This document shows, one piece after another, positions 1 to 7,021 of a stretch of DNA of 64,000 nucleotides. Below the pieces are notes generated by a model. The model saw nothing but the letters and a program-made list of their open reading frames with translations. It made no database searches and was not told the origin of the DNA. A program made the position numbers and the translations under genes. The stretch is from Pedococcus badiiscoriae (GTDB lineage Bacteria; Actinomycetota; Actinomycetes; Actinomycetales; Dermatophilaceae): NCBI RefSeq assembly GCF_013408925.1, contig NZ_JACCAB010000001.1, positions 310,001 to 374,000 on the forward strand. Direction: 5' to 3'. How positions within the stretch are numbered: position 1 is the stretch's first letter; each line of letters begins with the position of its first letter.

Positions 1-80
1 CAGGGGACAACCGCCGGTGTGCGGGTCGGCCGACGCGCCGAGGTGGGTCCCTGTCGGGGTCACGTCCTACGCTCACGACC

Positions 81-719
81 ATGACCGCACCCGTCTCGAC
101 GCCGTCCGACCTGCGCACCGTGGTGGACGCCATCATGGTTGGCTTCGCACAGGTCCCCGACGACGGCTGGGCGCGCCCCGCCTTCGGTCTCGCGTGGGAC
201 TGCCGCGACACGGCTGCCCACCTCGTCGACGACCTCGCCTCCTACGCGCTGAACCTCTCCAGCCGTGAGGTCCACCTCGACGGCTACATCCCCCTCGTCA
301 ACCCGCCGCAGTGGCAGCCCACCACCCCGCCGAACCTGGTCTGGCCCGACCCGGCCGGCGGCACTGCGGCCATCGTCCGGTGTGTCGACGCTGCGGGAGG
401 GCTGCTGGTCGCCGTGACCACCACCGCTCCCCCGGGCCACCTCGGCTACCACCCCTGTGGCAGCTCCGACGCGTCCGGCTTCGCGGCCATGGGCATCGTG
501 GAGGGGGCAGCCCACGCCTGGGACGTGCTGAGCGCCCACGACCTGGACTTCCGCATCGACGGCGACATCTGCGAGCGCGTCCTCAACCGGCTCTTCCCCG
601 GAGCCACCCGCACGGGCGACGGCTGGCACGACTTCCTCACCGCGACGCACCGCACCCCCGACAACCGTGCACCGCACTGGCGCTGGGACTCGACGGTGCG
701 CGACACCTACGGCGACTGA
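81..719 (+). CDS. MDMPI/DinB-superfamily protein (maleylpyruvate isomerase N-terminal domain type)
   Basis: A 212-residue protein of the mycothiol-dependent maleylpyruvate isomerase / DinB-like helical-bundle family. An early His in an 'AAHLVDDL' helix (about residue 46) and a later 'EGAAHAWD' segment resemble the metal-binding His/Glu positions of the fold. Members typically use mycothiol, the actinobacterial low-molecular-weight thiol, as cofactor in small-molecule detoxification or isomerisation; the substrate here cannot be told. The ATG at 81 gives the family length. It stands alone and converges on the minus-strand SGNH hydrolase, leaving a 52-bp gap. Family assignment is fairly secure, function is not. 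Confidence 0.75.
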   Translation: MTAPVSTPSDLRTVVDAIMVGFAQVPDDGWARPAFGLAWDCRDTAAHLVDDLASYALNLSSREVHLDGYIPLVNPPQWQPTTPPNLVWPDPAGGTAAIVRCVDAAGGLLVAVTTTAPPGHLGYHPCGSSDASGFAAMGIVEGAAHAWDVLSAHDLDFRIDGDICERVLNRLFPGATRTGDGWHDFLTATHRTPDNRAPHWRWDSTVRDTYGD

Positions 720-771
720 GGTCGGCGCAGCCGCGAGACCACGGCCAGCAGGCGATCGGTCTCGTCGTCGG

Positions 772-1494
772 TCACCGTGGCTGCGCGAGACCGAGGGCCA
801 CGTCGAAGACGTGGGCCATGGCGGCATACCCCGCGTCGTTGGGGTGGAACGTGTCGGCCGCCAGCTTGCCGCGCCAGCTGCGGGGTCCGTGGGCTCGCAT
901 GTCGGCCACGACCAGCCGCCCCTCCCCTTCGCGCTGACGCAGCAGCGCCTCGACGCGCCGTGCCTCGCGGTGCGGGTTCGGGAGGTTGGCCACCACGGCG
1001 CCGTCCGGGAGGCCGTCGAGCAGCACGCTGAAGCGCTCAGTCAGACCGGACCGCCACCGTGGGGAGACGACGTCGTTGGAGCCGATGACCACGGTGACGA
1101 GGTCGGGGGCGAGCCCCGCGTCGAGCAGGTCACGCAGGGCCGGCAGCTGCTGGTCGATGACGTCCTGCACCCGGGCGCCGGTCACCGCCAGGTTGACCAC
1201 GCGGTGCGGACGACCCGCGGCCGCCAGGTGGTCGGCCAGCTGGCCGACCCAGCCCCGGTCAGGGGCGGACGCGCCGATCCCCTGGGTCATCGAGTCACCC
1301 AGGGCGACCCATAGCGGGTCCGCCCCCGGTCCGTCAGCCGCGAGGGCCGCGGCGTTGCCGGCGCGCCACGCCGCGGCATACGGCTGGGTCTGGCTGCCCA
1401 CGCTGGCAACACCGGGCAGCACCGCCGACAGCACCCTCATCACGACGCCGGGTGGACGCCCACTGGTGTTGTCGTAGTCGAAGGCGGTCGCCAC
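772..1494 (-). CDS. SGNH/GDSL-type hydrolase
   Basis: 240 residues. Block I 'ALGDSMTQG' carries the nucleophile Ser68, 'IGSNDVV' the oxyanion-hole Asn140, and 'DTFHPND' Asp214 and His217, so the catalytic set is complete. The family hydrolyses esters of lipids or acylated carbohydrates; the substrate is unknown. A short N-terminal hydrophobic stretch is not a convincing signal peptide, so it may be cytoplasmic or loosely membrane-associated. The start is GTG. It is followed upstream, only 29 bp away, by the end of the phosphoesterase gene, so the three minus-strand genes up to 4012 may be cotranscribed. Confidence 0.85.
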   Translation of the reverse strand: MATAFDYDNTSGRPPGVVMRVLSAVLPGVASVGSQTQPYAAAWRAGNAAALAADGPGADPLWVALGDSMTQGIGASAPDRGWVGQLADHLAAAGRPHRVVNLAVTGARVQDVIDQQLPALRDLLDAGLAPDLVTVVIGSNDVVSPRWRSGLTERFSVLLDGLPDGAVVANLPNPHREARRVEALLRQREGEGRLVVADMRAHGPRSWRGKLAADTFHPNDAGYAAMAHVFDVALGLAQPR

Positions 1495-1523
1495 CTCGGC
1501 ATCCTATGTCGGTGCCACCCACC

Positions 1524-2750
1524 TCAACGGTTGTAGACGTCGAGGCCGAACCGGTTGAGGCCTGCCTGGGCCGCATACCCGAGGTGCGCCCGGCCGAACA
1601 GGTCCTCGATGCTGGCCAGCAGCGAGTAGTGGTTGTACGAGGTGCTGCTGACACTGCCCGGGCGGACGAACGGTGACAGTGCGAGCGCGCCGACGCGACC
1701 GCCGCCCATCCCGGTGATGCCGGGCAGCGGGGTGTTCGGGCCGGGCCCTTCGCCGCAGCAGGCAGTGGCGTCGCTCTGCGGTCCGTCGGACTCGTCGAAC
1801 GTGATCAGCAGGAGGCCGTCACTCCGGTAGGCCGGCGAGGCCAGGATGGCCGGCACCGTCGCCTTGAGCCAGGCGTCCGCCGACGTCAGCCCGCCGGGCT
1901 GGCCGTCCACACAGGGGGTGTCGTGCCCGTCGTGGCACAGGTTGGGCGTGATGTAGGTCAGGTTGCGCGTGGTCGCGACCGACGCGAGGTCCTTGGTGAG
2001 CGCCGTGCTGTCGACGACGTGGGCGGCGCAGGAGGCCGGGTTGTCGATGATGGAGTGGAAGTACATGAACGGGTTGTGCCGGGTCGCATACTGGTCGCCG
2101 ACCTTCGCCTTCTGCGTGTCGTCAGCGGCGCCGACCGCGGGGTGCCGGCAGGGGGTGCCCATGTCCTCCATGTAGCCGCGCCAGGTCAGGCCGGCTGCCT
2201 GGAGCTGGCCCTGCAGGGTGGGCACCGTCGTGGGATAGACGCACCCGTCGCCGACGTACTGACCCGGGGCGACCGTGCCGGTCCCGGCGAAGTCACTGAA
2301 CGCCTGGCAGTCGCCCTGCGTCTGGGGGTTGGGACCCTGCCCGCTGACCTGGGCGATGTAGTTCGGCAGGCTGTTGTGGGCTGTGCCGTAGTACTGGCTG
2401 AGCAGGTTCCCCTGCGCCCGGAGGGTCTGGGACAGGTAGGGCGCGGCCGACCCGGGTCCCCAGGTCTCGTCGTAGCCCTTGTTCTCGAGGTTGATGACGA
2501 ACACGTGCTTGACCGGGGGCAGGTATGCCGCGGCCCTCGCCGCGGGCGCCGCCGCGGACTTGGCCGCGGGCTTGGCGGCGGGTGCGGCCGCGGCTCCCAG
2601 CGCGGTGGTCGTCGCGGTCGCCGCCACGACCACGAGGCCCACCAGGGCTGAAGCCACTGCGACGGCGAGGCGCCCTCGCCGACCGCGCAAGCGGCTACTC
2701 GGGCTGGTGCTCGGATTGGGGATGTGCGGGCTCGGGGTGCGGTCGGTCAT
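1524..2750 (-). CDS. Secreted phosphoesterase-family protein (phospholipase C / acid phosphatase-like)
   Basis: 408 residues from the ATG that overlaps the upstream stop codon. A Ser/Pro/Arg-rich N-terminus is followed by a long hydrophobic segment (about residues 30-55) and an Ala/Pro/Lys-rich linker, indicating export or membrane anchoring. The catalytic domain begins at 'VFVINLENKGYDETWG', the phosphoesterase (alkaline-phosphatase superfamily) metal-binding start, and later has 'LITFDESDG'. The family includes phospholipases C and acid phosphatases. It is directly coupled to the gene at 2750-4012 through a TGATG overlap. I infer extracellular phosphate-ester hydrolysis; the exact substrate is unknown. 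Confidence 0.8.
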   Translation of the reverse strand: MTDRTPSPHIPNPSTSPSSRLRGRRGRLAVAVASALVGLVVVAATATTTALGAAAAPAAKPAAKSAAAPAARAAAYLPPVKHVFVINLENKGYDETWGPGSAAPYLSQTLRAQGNLLSQYYGTAHNSLPNYIAQVSGQGPNPQTQGDCQAFSDFAGTGTVAPGQYVGDGCVYPTTVPTLQGQLQAAGLTWRGYMEDMGTPCRHPAVGAADDTQKAKVGDQYATRHNPFMYFHSIIDNPASCAAHVVDSTALTKDLASVATTRNLTYITPNLCHDGHDTPCVDGQPGGLTSADAWLKATVPAILASPAYRSDGLLLITFDESDGPQSDATACCGEGPGPNTPLPGITGMGGGRVGALALSPFVRPGSVSSTSYNHYSLLASIEDLFGRAHLGYAAQAGLNRFGLDVYNR

Positions 2751-4012
2751 CACAGGCTCCATCCGTGGGCTTTGGCGAGGTCCTTGAGCGCATGCCACTC
2801 CTCGTAGTCGGCCGTCCCCGCCGGCGGGCAGGGCGCGCTGACGAACGGGGGGACGGCATACCGGGGGGCGTGGGTGTTCGGCGCGCTGGCGAAGTCGAGC
2901 ACCTCCGCGAGGTTGCGGGCCGCGGCGTCACGAGGGGTGAGCGCGGGGAGCCCCCACCGCCACTCGATCATCTTCAGCACCGACGTGTGGTCGTACAGGT
3001 TCTTCGCGACGTGGGCGCGACGCGCGAGGGGGGAGACGACCAGGCAGGGCACCCGGAAGCCGCGCATGCCCCATGCGGGGTGGGCATCCGGGGCTGCGGT
3101 GGGGGCGACGTGGTCGAAGAAGCCACCCCACTCGTCGTAGTTGACGACCAGGACGGTCTTGTCCCAGCCGGGACCCGTGGTCACGGCGTTGTACACCTGG
3201 TCGAGGAAGTGCTGCCCGGCGCGGATGTCGGCGTGCGGGTGGTCGTCGGCGCTGGAGCCGGTCCCTTCGTCGAGGAACTTCGGGTCGACGAAGCTCACCG
3301 CAGGCAGCGTGCCGGCCGCGGCGTCGGCCAGGAACTGCGGGTAGGGCTTGGAGATGTCGAGGTACTTGCTGCCCCACAGCGCGGTGAAGGGCGTGTCGTA
3401 GTAGTAGTAGGTGCCCTTGACGCCAGCGGCGGCGAGCCGGTCCCAGATCGTGGGCATGGTCGCGATGGCGGTCGAGTTGTGGATGCGGTCGGTCTGCGCG
3501 GCGTGCTGGTAGAAGCGGTTCGGGTAGGTCTCGGCGAGGATGGCCGAGAAGTAGTTGTCGCAGACGGTCCAGTCGCGGGCCGCGTGGCCGTAGAACGCGA
3601 GGTCGGCGTCGGTGTAGTACCCGATGGCGAAGGTGTCGTTGTCGCCTGCCTTGAGCCAGCCGTCGCAGCGCCCGTTGTTGTACTCGACGCGACCCCCCTC
3701 GAACGAGTGGTCGGGGTCGGGGTGCGCGCAGCCCTGGAAGTCGGTCAGGTGGTGCGTCGTGTGTGGCACCCCGTACCGGTCGGTGTACGTCAGGCCGGCC
3801 TGGCGACCGCGCGCTCCGGGCAGCCAGCCGAGGTAGTGGTCGAACGACCGGTTCTCCATCATGACGACGACGACGTGCTCGATGCCGCTGCGGGCCGGGT
3901 TCGGCAGTGTGGTGCCGGCGGCGGACGCGGACGAGGACTCGGGCACGCCCAGGGCGGCCCCGCCCAGCGCTGCGCCAGCGCCGGCGAGAAGGTGTCTGCG
4001 AGTGATGGTCAT
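2750..4012 (-). CDS. Tat-exported phospholipase C-type phosphoesterase
   Basis: 420 residues starting at an ATG followed by a twin-arginine signal ('ITRRHLLAGAGAALGG', residues 3-18), which is why this start is preferred over the longer open frame. The mature domain has the diagnostic 'MMENRSFDHYLG' block (Asn54), the metal-binding start of bacterial phospholipase C / acid phosphatase proteins, plus 'NYDEWGGFFDHVAP' near the middle. Predicted to fold in the cytoplasm, be exported by Tat and hydrolyse phospholipids or other phosphodiesters. Its stop overlaps the start of the next phosphoesterase by one base, so the two are translationally coupled and probably supply phosphate together (inference). 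Confidence 0.9.
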   Translation of the reverse strand: MTITRRHLLAGAGAALGGAALGVPESSSASAAGTTLPNPARSGIEHVVVVMMENRSFDHYLGWLPGARGRQAGLTYTDRYGVPHTTHHLTDFQGCAHPDPDHSFEGGRVEYNNGRCDGWLKAGDNDTFAIGYYTDADLAFYGHAARDWTVCDNYFSAILAETYPNRFYQHAAQTDRIHNSTAIATMPTIWDRLAAAGVKGTYYYYDTPFTALWGSKYLDISKPYPQFLADAAAGTLPAVSFVDPKFLDEGTGSSADDHPHADIRAGQHFLDQVYNAVTTGPGWDKTVLVVNYDEWGGFFDHVAPTAAPDAHPAWGMRGFRVPCLVVSPLARRAHVAKNLYDHTSVLKMIEWRWGLPALTPRDAAARNLAEVLDFASAPNTHAPRYAVPPFVSAPCPPAGTADYEEWHALKDLAKAHGWSL

Positions 4013-4080
4013 GCCGGGACAACGGCGCGCGCCGGTGGTGGTCACGGCCCGGACGGTCCTGTTCACCCGACGTTCATGCA

Positions 4081-4115
4081 CGAAGGACCGGACACACGCC
4101 GTGTCCGGTCCTTCG
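4081..4115. terminator. Perfect 15-bp inverted repeat (terminator-like hairpin)
   Basis: Arms 4081-4095 and 4101-4115 are perfectly complementary around a 5-base loop. There is no long T tract, as is common in high-G+C actinobacteria. It lies between the start of the phospholipase gene and the tRNA-Ala gene, both on the minus strand, so it could end tRNA/phosphatase-operon transcription. Its stem shares sequence with the second hairpin at 4196-4236. Confidence 0.7.
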
Positions 4116-4122
4116 TCATGCG

Positions 4123-4135
4123 GTGGAGCTGAGGG
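4123..4135 (-). repeat. Partial duplicate of the tRNA-Ala 3' end
   Basis: Thirteen bases (GTGGAGCTGAGGG on the + strand) are identical to the tRNA-Ala 3' acceptor/T-stem end at 4240-4252, and each copy follows a related hairpin by the same distance. The 117-bp offset direct repeat suggests a remnant of a tandem tRNA duplication or of an attachment site. It cannot encode a tRNA because the rest of the cloverleaf is missing. Confidence 0.6.
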
Positions 4136-4195
4136 AGCCGTCGCTCGCTCGTTCCTCGCTCGTTCCTCCCGAATCCCCCCATACACATCAAGAAA

Positions 4196-4236
4196 CGAAG
4201 AACGACCGGACGAAAAGCGTGTCCGGTCATTCTTCG
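4196..4236. terminator. Terminator-like hairpin downstream of tRNA-Ala
   Basis: Arms 4196-4210 and 4222-4236 form a 15-bp stem with one mismatch and an 11-base loop. It starts a few bases beyond the 3' end of the minus-strand tRNA-Ala gene, the expected place for an intrinsic terminator. The stem contains the same ACCGGA core as the 4081-4115 hairpin, so the two look like diverged duplicates. Confidence 0.75.
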
Positions 4237-4240
4237 TTTG

Positions 4241-4313
4241 TGGAGCTGAGGGGATTCGAACCCCTGACCCCTTCCATGCCATGGAAGTGCGCTACCAACT
4301 GCGCCACAGCCCC
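4241..4313 (-). tRNA. tRNA-Ala (anticodon GGC)
   Basis: The minus strand folds as a complete 73-nt cloverleaf: acceptor GGGGCTG pairs with CAGCTCC (one G-U), the anticodon stem CTTCC/GGAAG encloses loop ATGGCAT with anticodon GGC, and the T-loop is TTCGAAT. It decodes GCC (and GCU) alanine codons, dominant at this G+C. CCA is not encoded; the discriminator A is followed by CAA. It lies downstream of the histidine-phosphatase gene on the same strand. Confidence 0.97.
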
Positions 4314-4409
4314 GGTCTCCCGAGTGGGACGCCCCCGTGAGGGGACTGCGGAAGTTTACCCAGTACCCCCACCCAATCTCCAAATCGGGGCACGGGTCGC
4401 GCCCTGTCC

Positions 4410-5096
4410 TCAGGCCGAGGCGTTCCAGGTCTGGATCCGCCACCCGTTCTCGGCCTCGACGACCTCGGCCCAGTGGCAGTTGCCGAACCCGCCCAGCACC
4501 CGCCAGGCCGTCAGCCGGTCGAGGTCGACGAGCTCGGCGATGACCACCCGCCCGGTCACGCCGTGCGTCGCCACCACCGCCGTCTGGCCCGGAGGAAGGC
4601 TGTCGAGCAGGTCGTCCAGGGCGGCACGGACGCGCTGCGCCACGTCCGACAACGACTCGCCGTCCACCCCGCGCACGAAGTCCTCCCCGCGCAGGTGCCG
4701 CAGCCGTTCCTCCGGGAACTCGCTGCTCACCTGCTCGGTGGTCATGCCCGCCCACTGGCCGACGTGGATCTCACGCCACCGCGCGTCATAGCTGATCGGC
4801 ACGCCACACGCCCTGGCCACCTCCGCGCCGGTCTCCGCCGCCCGTTTCAGGTCGGAGGCGACCACCACGGAGGGCGCGTATGCCGCGAGCGCGCCGGCCG
4901 CGTCGCGCGCCTGCTCGCGGCCGAGCGACGACAGGTCGCTGTCGACCTGCCCCTGCCAGACGCCCCGGGCGTTGTCGTCCGTCTGGCCGTGCCGCAGCAC
5001 GATGACGCGGCGCCGACCAGAGGTCCTCGGAGTCGTCGAGGTCGTCGCAGCGGTCGGGGTCGTCGCAGCGGTCGAGGCCGACGCCTCGCCGCTCAT
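4410..5096 (-). CDS. Histidine phosphatase family protein (possible glucosyl-3-phosphoglycerate phosphatase)
   Basis: 228 residues. 'VIVLRHGQTDDN' (about residues 31-42) carries the catalytic RHG histidine, and 'VVATHGVTGRV' carries the second His of the phosphoglycerate mutase-like superfamily. The first 28 residues are a Ser/Thr/Ala-rich leader made of imperfect Thr/Ala repeats. The start ATG overlaps the rsfS stop (ATGA). In Mycobacterium the gene after nadD-rsfS is gpgP, which dephosphorylates glucosyl-3-phosphoglycerate for methylglucose polysaccharide synthesis; that role is possible here from position alone. A general phosphatase is the alternative. Confidence 0.85.
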   Translation of the reverse strand: MSGEASASTAATTPTAATTSTTPRTSGRRRVIVLRHGQTDDNARGVWQGQVDSDLSSLGREQARDAAGALAAYAPSVVVASDLKRAAETGAEVARACGVPISYDARWREIHVGQWAGMTTEQVSSEFPEERLRHLRGEDFVRGVDGESLSDVAQRVRAALDDLLDSLPPGQTAVVATHGVTGRVVIAELVDLDRLTAWRVLGGFGNCHWAEVVEAENGWRIQTWNASA

Positions 5097-5467
5097 GCGT
5101 CCCGGCGCTTGGGCACGCCGAGGTCGATCTCGGGGCAGTCCTTCCAGAGCCGCTCCAGCTCGTAGAACTCGCGCTCCTCGTCGTGCTGGACGTGCACGAC
5201 GATGTCGCCGAAGTCGAGCAGCACCCACCGGCCGTCCCGCTCCCCCTCACGGCGGATCGGCTTGGCGCCCTTCTCGCGGAGCTGGTCCTCCACCTCGTCG
5301 ACGATGGCGCCGACCTGTCGGTCGGTGCTGGCGGAGACGATGACGAAGACATCGGTCAGGGCGAGCTGTTCGCTGACGTCGATGCCGGCCACGGTGGTGG
5401 CCAGCTTGTCGTCGGCGGCTTTGGCGGCCGTGATGGCCAGGTCAAGGGATCGTTCGGTGGCGGGCAC
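5093..5467 (-). CDS. rsfS: Ribosomal silencing factor RsfS
   Basis: 124 residues of the RsfS/Iojap/DUF143 family, which binds ribosomal protein L14 (uL14) and blocks subunit joining when nutrients are short. Family features seen are 'TDVFVIVSASTDRQVGAIVDEVEDQL' in broken form around residues 35-60, the conserved 'EGERDGRWVLLDFGDIVVHV' region and a C-terminal 'YELERLWKD'. The GTG start at 5467 gives the expected length; the frame is open further upstream but that part is the nadD coding region. It begins 7 bp after nadD and its stop overlaps the phosphatase start. Confidence 0.95.
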   Translation of the reverse strand: MPATERSLDLAITAAKAADDKLATTVAGIDVSEQLALTDVFVIVSASTDRQVGAIVDEVEDQLREKGAKPIRREGERDGRWVLLDFGDIVVHVQHDEEREFYELERLWKDCPEIDLGVPKRRDA

Positions 5468-5474
5468 TGCACTC

Positions 5475-6083
5475 CTACGTTCGTGCCGGTGCGCCGGCAG
5501 GTGAGCCGGCGGCATACAGGCGGTATTTGTTGACGTACTGGACGACGCCGTCGGGCACGAGGTACCAGACGGGTTCGGCGCGCTCGACGCGCGCCCGACA
5601 GTCGGTGGAGCTGATCGCCATGGCGGGGACCTCCTGCAAGGTGACCCGGTCGGCGGGCAGGCCGGACTCCGACAGGACGTACCCGGGGCGGGTGACACCG
5701 ATGAAGTGCGCGAGCTCGAACAGCTCGTCGGCGTCCTTCCAGGACAGGATCTGGGCCAGGGCATCGGCGCCGGTGATGAAGAAGAGCTCTGCGTCGGGCC
5801 GTTCGTGGTGCAGGTCGCGCAGGGTGTCGATCGTGTAGGTGGGTCCCGGGCGTTCGATGTCGACCCGGCTCACCGTGAAACGAGGGTTGGAGGCGGTCGC
5901 GACGACGGTCATGAGGTACCGGTGCTCCGGCGCGCTCACCTCGCGCTCGTCCTTCTGCCAGGGCTGGCCGGTGGGCACGAAGACGACCTCATCGAGCCCG
6001 AACCGGGTCTGGACTTCGGAGGCAGCCACGAGGTGGCCGTGGTGGATCGGGTCGAACGTCCCGCCCATCACCCCGAGCCGCAT
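5475..6083 (-). CDS. nadD: Nicotinate-nucleotide adenylyltransferase
   Basis: 202 residues. The nucleotidyltransferase signature '[11 protein letters not shown]' (residues 8-18, HxGH His14-His17) and the late '[10 protein letters not shown]' segment (ISSTxIR type) identify NadD, which adenylates nicotinate mononucleotide to deamido-NAD in NAD synthesis. The start is the ATG of 'MRLGVMGG', right at the beginning of the conserved Rossmann strand. The upstream small membrane gene ends 2 bp before it and rsfS follows 7 bp after, so an operon is almost certain. Confidence 0.95.
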   Translation of the reverse strand: MRLGVMGGTFDPIHHGHLVAASEVQTRFGLDEVVFVPTGQPWQKDEREVSAPEHRYLMTVVATASNPRFTVSRVDIERPGPTYTIDTLRDLHHERPDAELFFITGADALAQILSWKDADELFELAHFIGVTRPGYVLSESGLPADRVTLQEVPAMAISSTDCRARVERAEPVWYLVPDGVVQYVNKYRLYAAGSPAGAPART

Positions 6084-6085
6084 GG

Positions 6086-6340
6086 TCAGTGGTGTCTGCC
6101 CTGGTGCTCGGTGTGCGCGCCGTGGGCGTCGTGCTGGTGGGCGCGGCCGTGTGCCTGGTGGCCGACGGCGATCCTCTGGGCGGTGCCGCGGAACATCCAC
6201 ACGACGCCCAGGAGCACGAGGAAGCACACGAACGCGATGGCCCCGAAGGCGTAGGGGGACATCGGAAGCTCGCGGGTCTGCCCCTCGGCGACAACGACGA
6301 CGTGCGAGACCGACGACAGGGACACGGAAGACAACGACAT
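6086..6340 (-). CDS. Small single-pass membrane protein with histidine-rich tail
   Basis: 84 residues: a short N-terminal region, one transmembrane helix (about residues 29-50) and a cytoplasmic or external tail (61-84) with nine histidines among 24 residues. I recognise no named family. Start is the ATG at 6340; an upstream in-frame extension exists but runs into the DnaA-box-like region. It ends two bases before nadD and is first in that operon. A metal-binding role for the tail is possible but purely inferred from composition. Confidence 0.75.
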   Translation of the reverse strand: MSLSSVSLSSVSHVVVVAEGQTRELPMSPYAFGAIAFVCFLVLLGVVWMFRGTAQRIAVGHQAHGRAHQHDAHGAHTEHQGRHH

Positions 6341-6362
6341 GCGCCACAGCGTACAGCCCTGC

Positions 6363-6452
6363 CTGTCCACGGATGTTGTGCACAGGGGTGTGCACAACAG
6401 CGCGTGCGAGCACGGCCGGATGTGGACAAGCGTGTGGGAAACCCGTGGACGA
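6363..6452. promoter_or_regulatory. Array of DnaA-box-like 9-mers
   Basis: Compared with the actinobacterial consensus TTGTCCACA, one site matches perfectly (6421-6429, minus orientation) and two match 8/9 (6376-6384 plus, 6389-6397 minus; together an inverted repeat). Three weaker 7/9 sites lie at 6363-6371, 6433-6441 and 6444-6452. The two groups have steps of 13/13 and 12/11 bp. An A/T-rich patch follows at 6451-6475. It lies just upstream of the nadD operon start. DnaA binding is inferred, not shown. Confidence 0.5.
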
Positions 6453-6459
6453 ATAATCT

Positions 6460-6925
6460 TTCGCGAAACCTATTGCGGCGCAGTGGATGCGGGCACTAGA
6501 AATCTCTCACGCGCTCCGGTCGGAGGGTCGAAACGGGGAGACCCGGGACGGCCGTGAGACAGGAGCACAGGTCAGCCGGATAACGGACGACCGCCTCGAC
6601 CGGGTTCGCTCGGAAGGGGTCCTCGAAGCCCTCGGGCTGAGAGGTTCGCGGGCGACGCCGCGGAGGAACGCCGGGCCCGTTGACCAGATCGCATCGCCGT
6701 GGGTGCACCGGTTCGCCGGGGCAGACAGGGCGCCATCGTCGCAGTGGCCACATCGTCCGGTTCGCCGGAAGAGGTGGGCGATCGACAGGGGCAGAGTCAT
6801 GGCCGGTCCGCCGGCCCAGGAGCTGCACCATCCGTGGGGAGGGCTGTCACCTCGGTGACGGCAGCACCCGCACCGGTGATCCACCCAGCAGCTGGTTCTG
6901 CCAGCCGCAGGGAGGATCTCCACCC
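6460..6925. other. Gene-free stretch of unknown content
   Basis: About 460 bp without a convincing gene on either strand. Short open frames exist but lack a ribosome-binding site, family resemblance or typical codon bias; a minus-strand frame has a few Cys pairs but breaks into two frames. The plus strand ends in a perfect terminator-like hairpin (6926-6960) and contains local inverted repeats such as TCTCACG/CGTGAGA, so an untranslated RNA or a decayed gene are both possible. I did not recognise RNase P RNA, tmRNA or a riboswitch consensus. Confidence 0.4.
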
Positions 6926-6960
6926 GAGGGCCCCTCGAACTCATACTTCGAGGGGCCCTC
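6926..6960 (+). terminator. Perfect 13-bp terminator-like hairpin
   Basis: Arms 6926-6938 and 6948-6960 are perfectly complementary with a 9-base loop. Followed by a short pyrimidine stretch. It lies 60 bp ahead of the glycosyltransferase start and ends whatever is transcribed from the gene-free stretch before it, or attenuates the glycosyltransferase. Confidence 0.7.
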
Positions 6961-7021
6961 ACCTTTCCCCCCGCGACGCGTCCACCCCGATGACGGCGCC
7001 GAGCCCCGTAATCTGGTGCTC

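Noticed and set aside
6487..6962. Short open frames on both strands in the gap before the glycosyltransferase
   Set aside because: No ribosome site, no family resemblance and an apparent frame split; left as an unexplained stretch instead.
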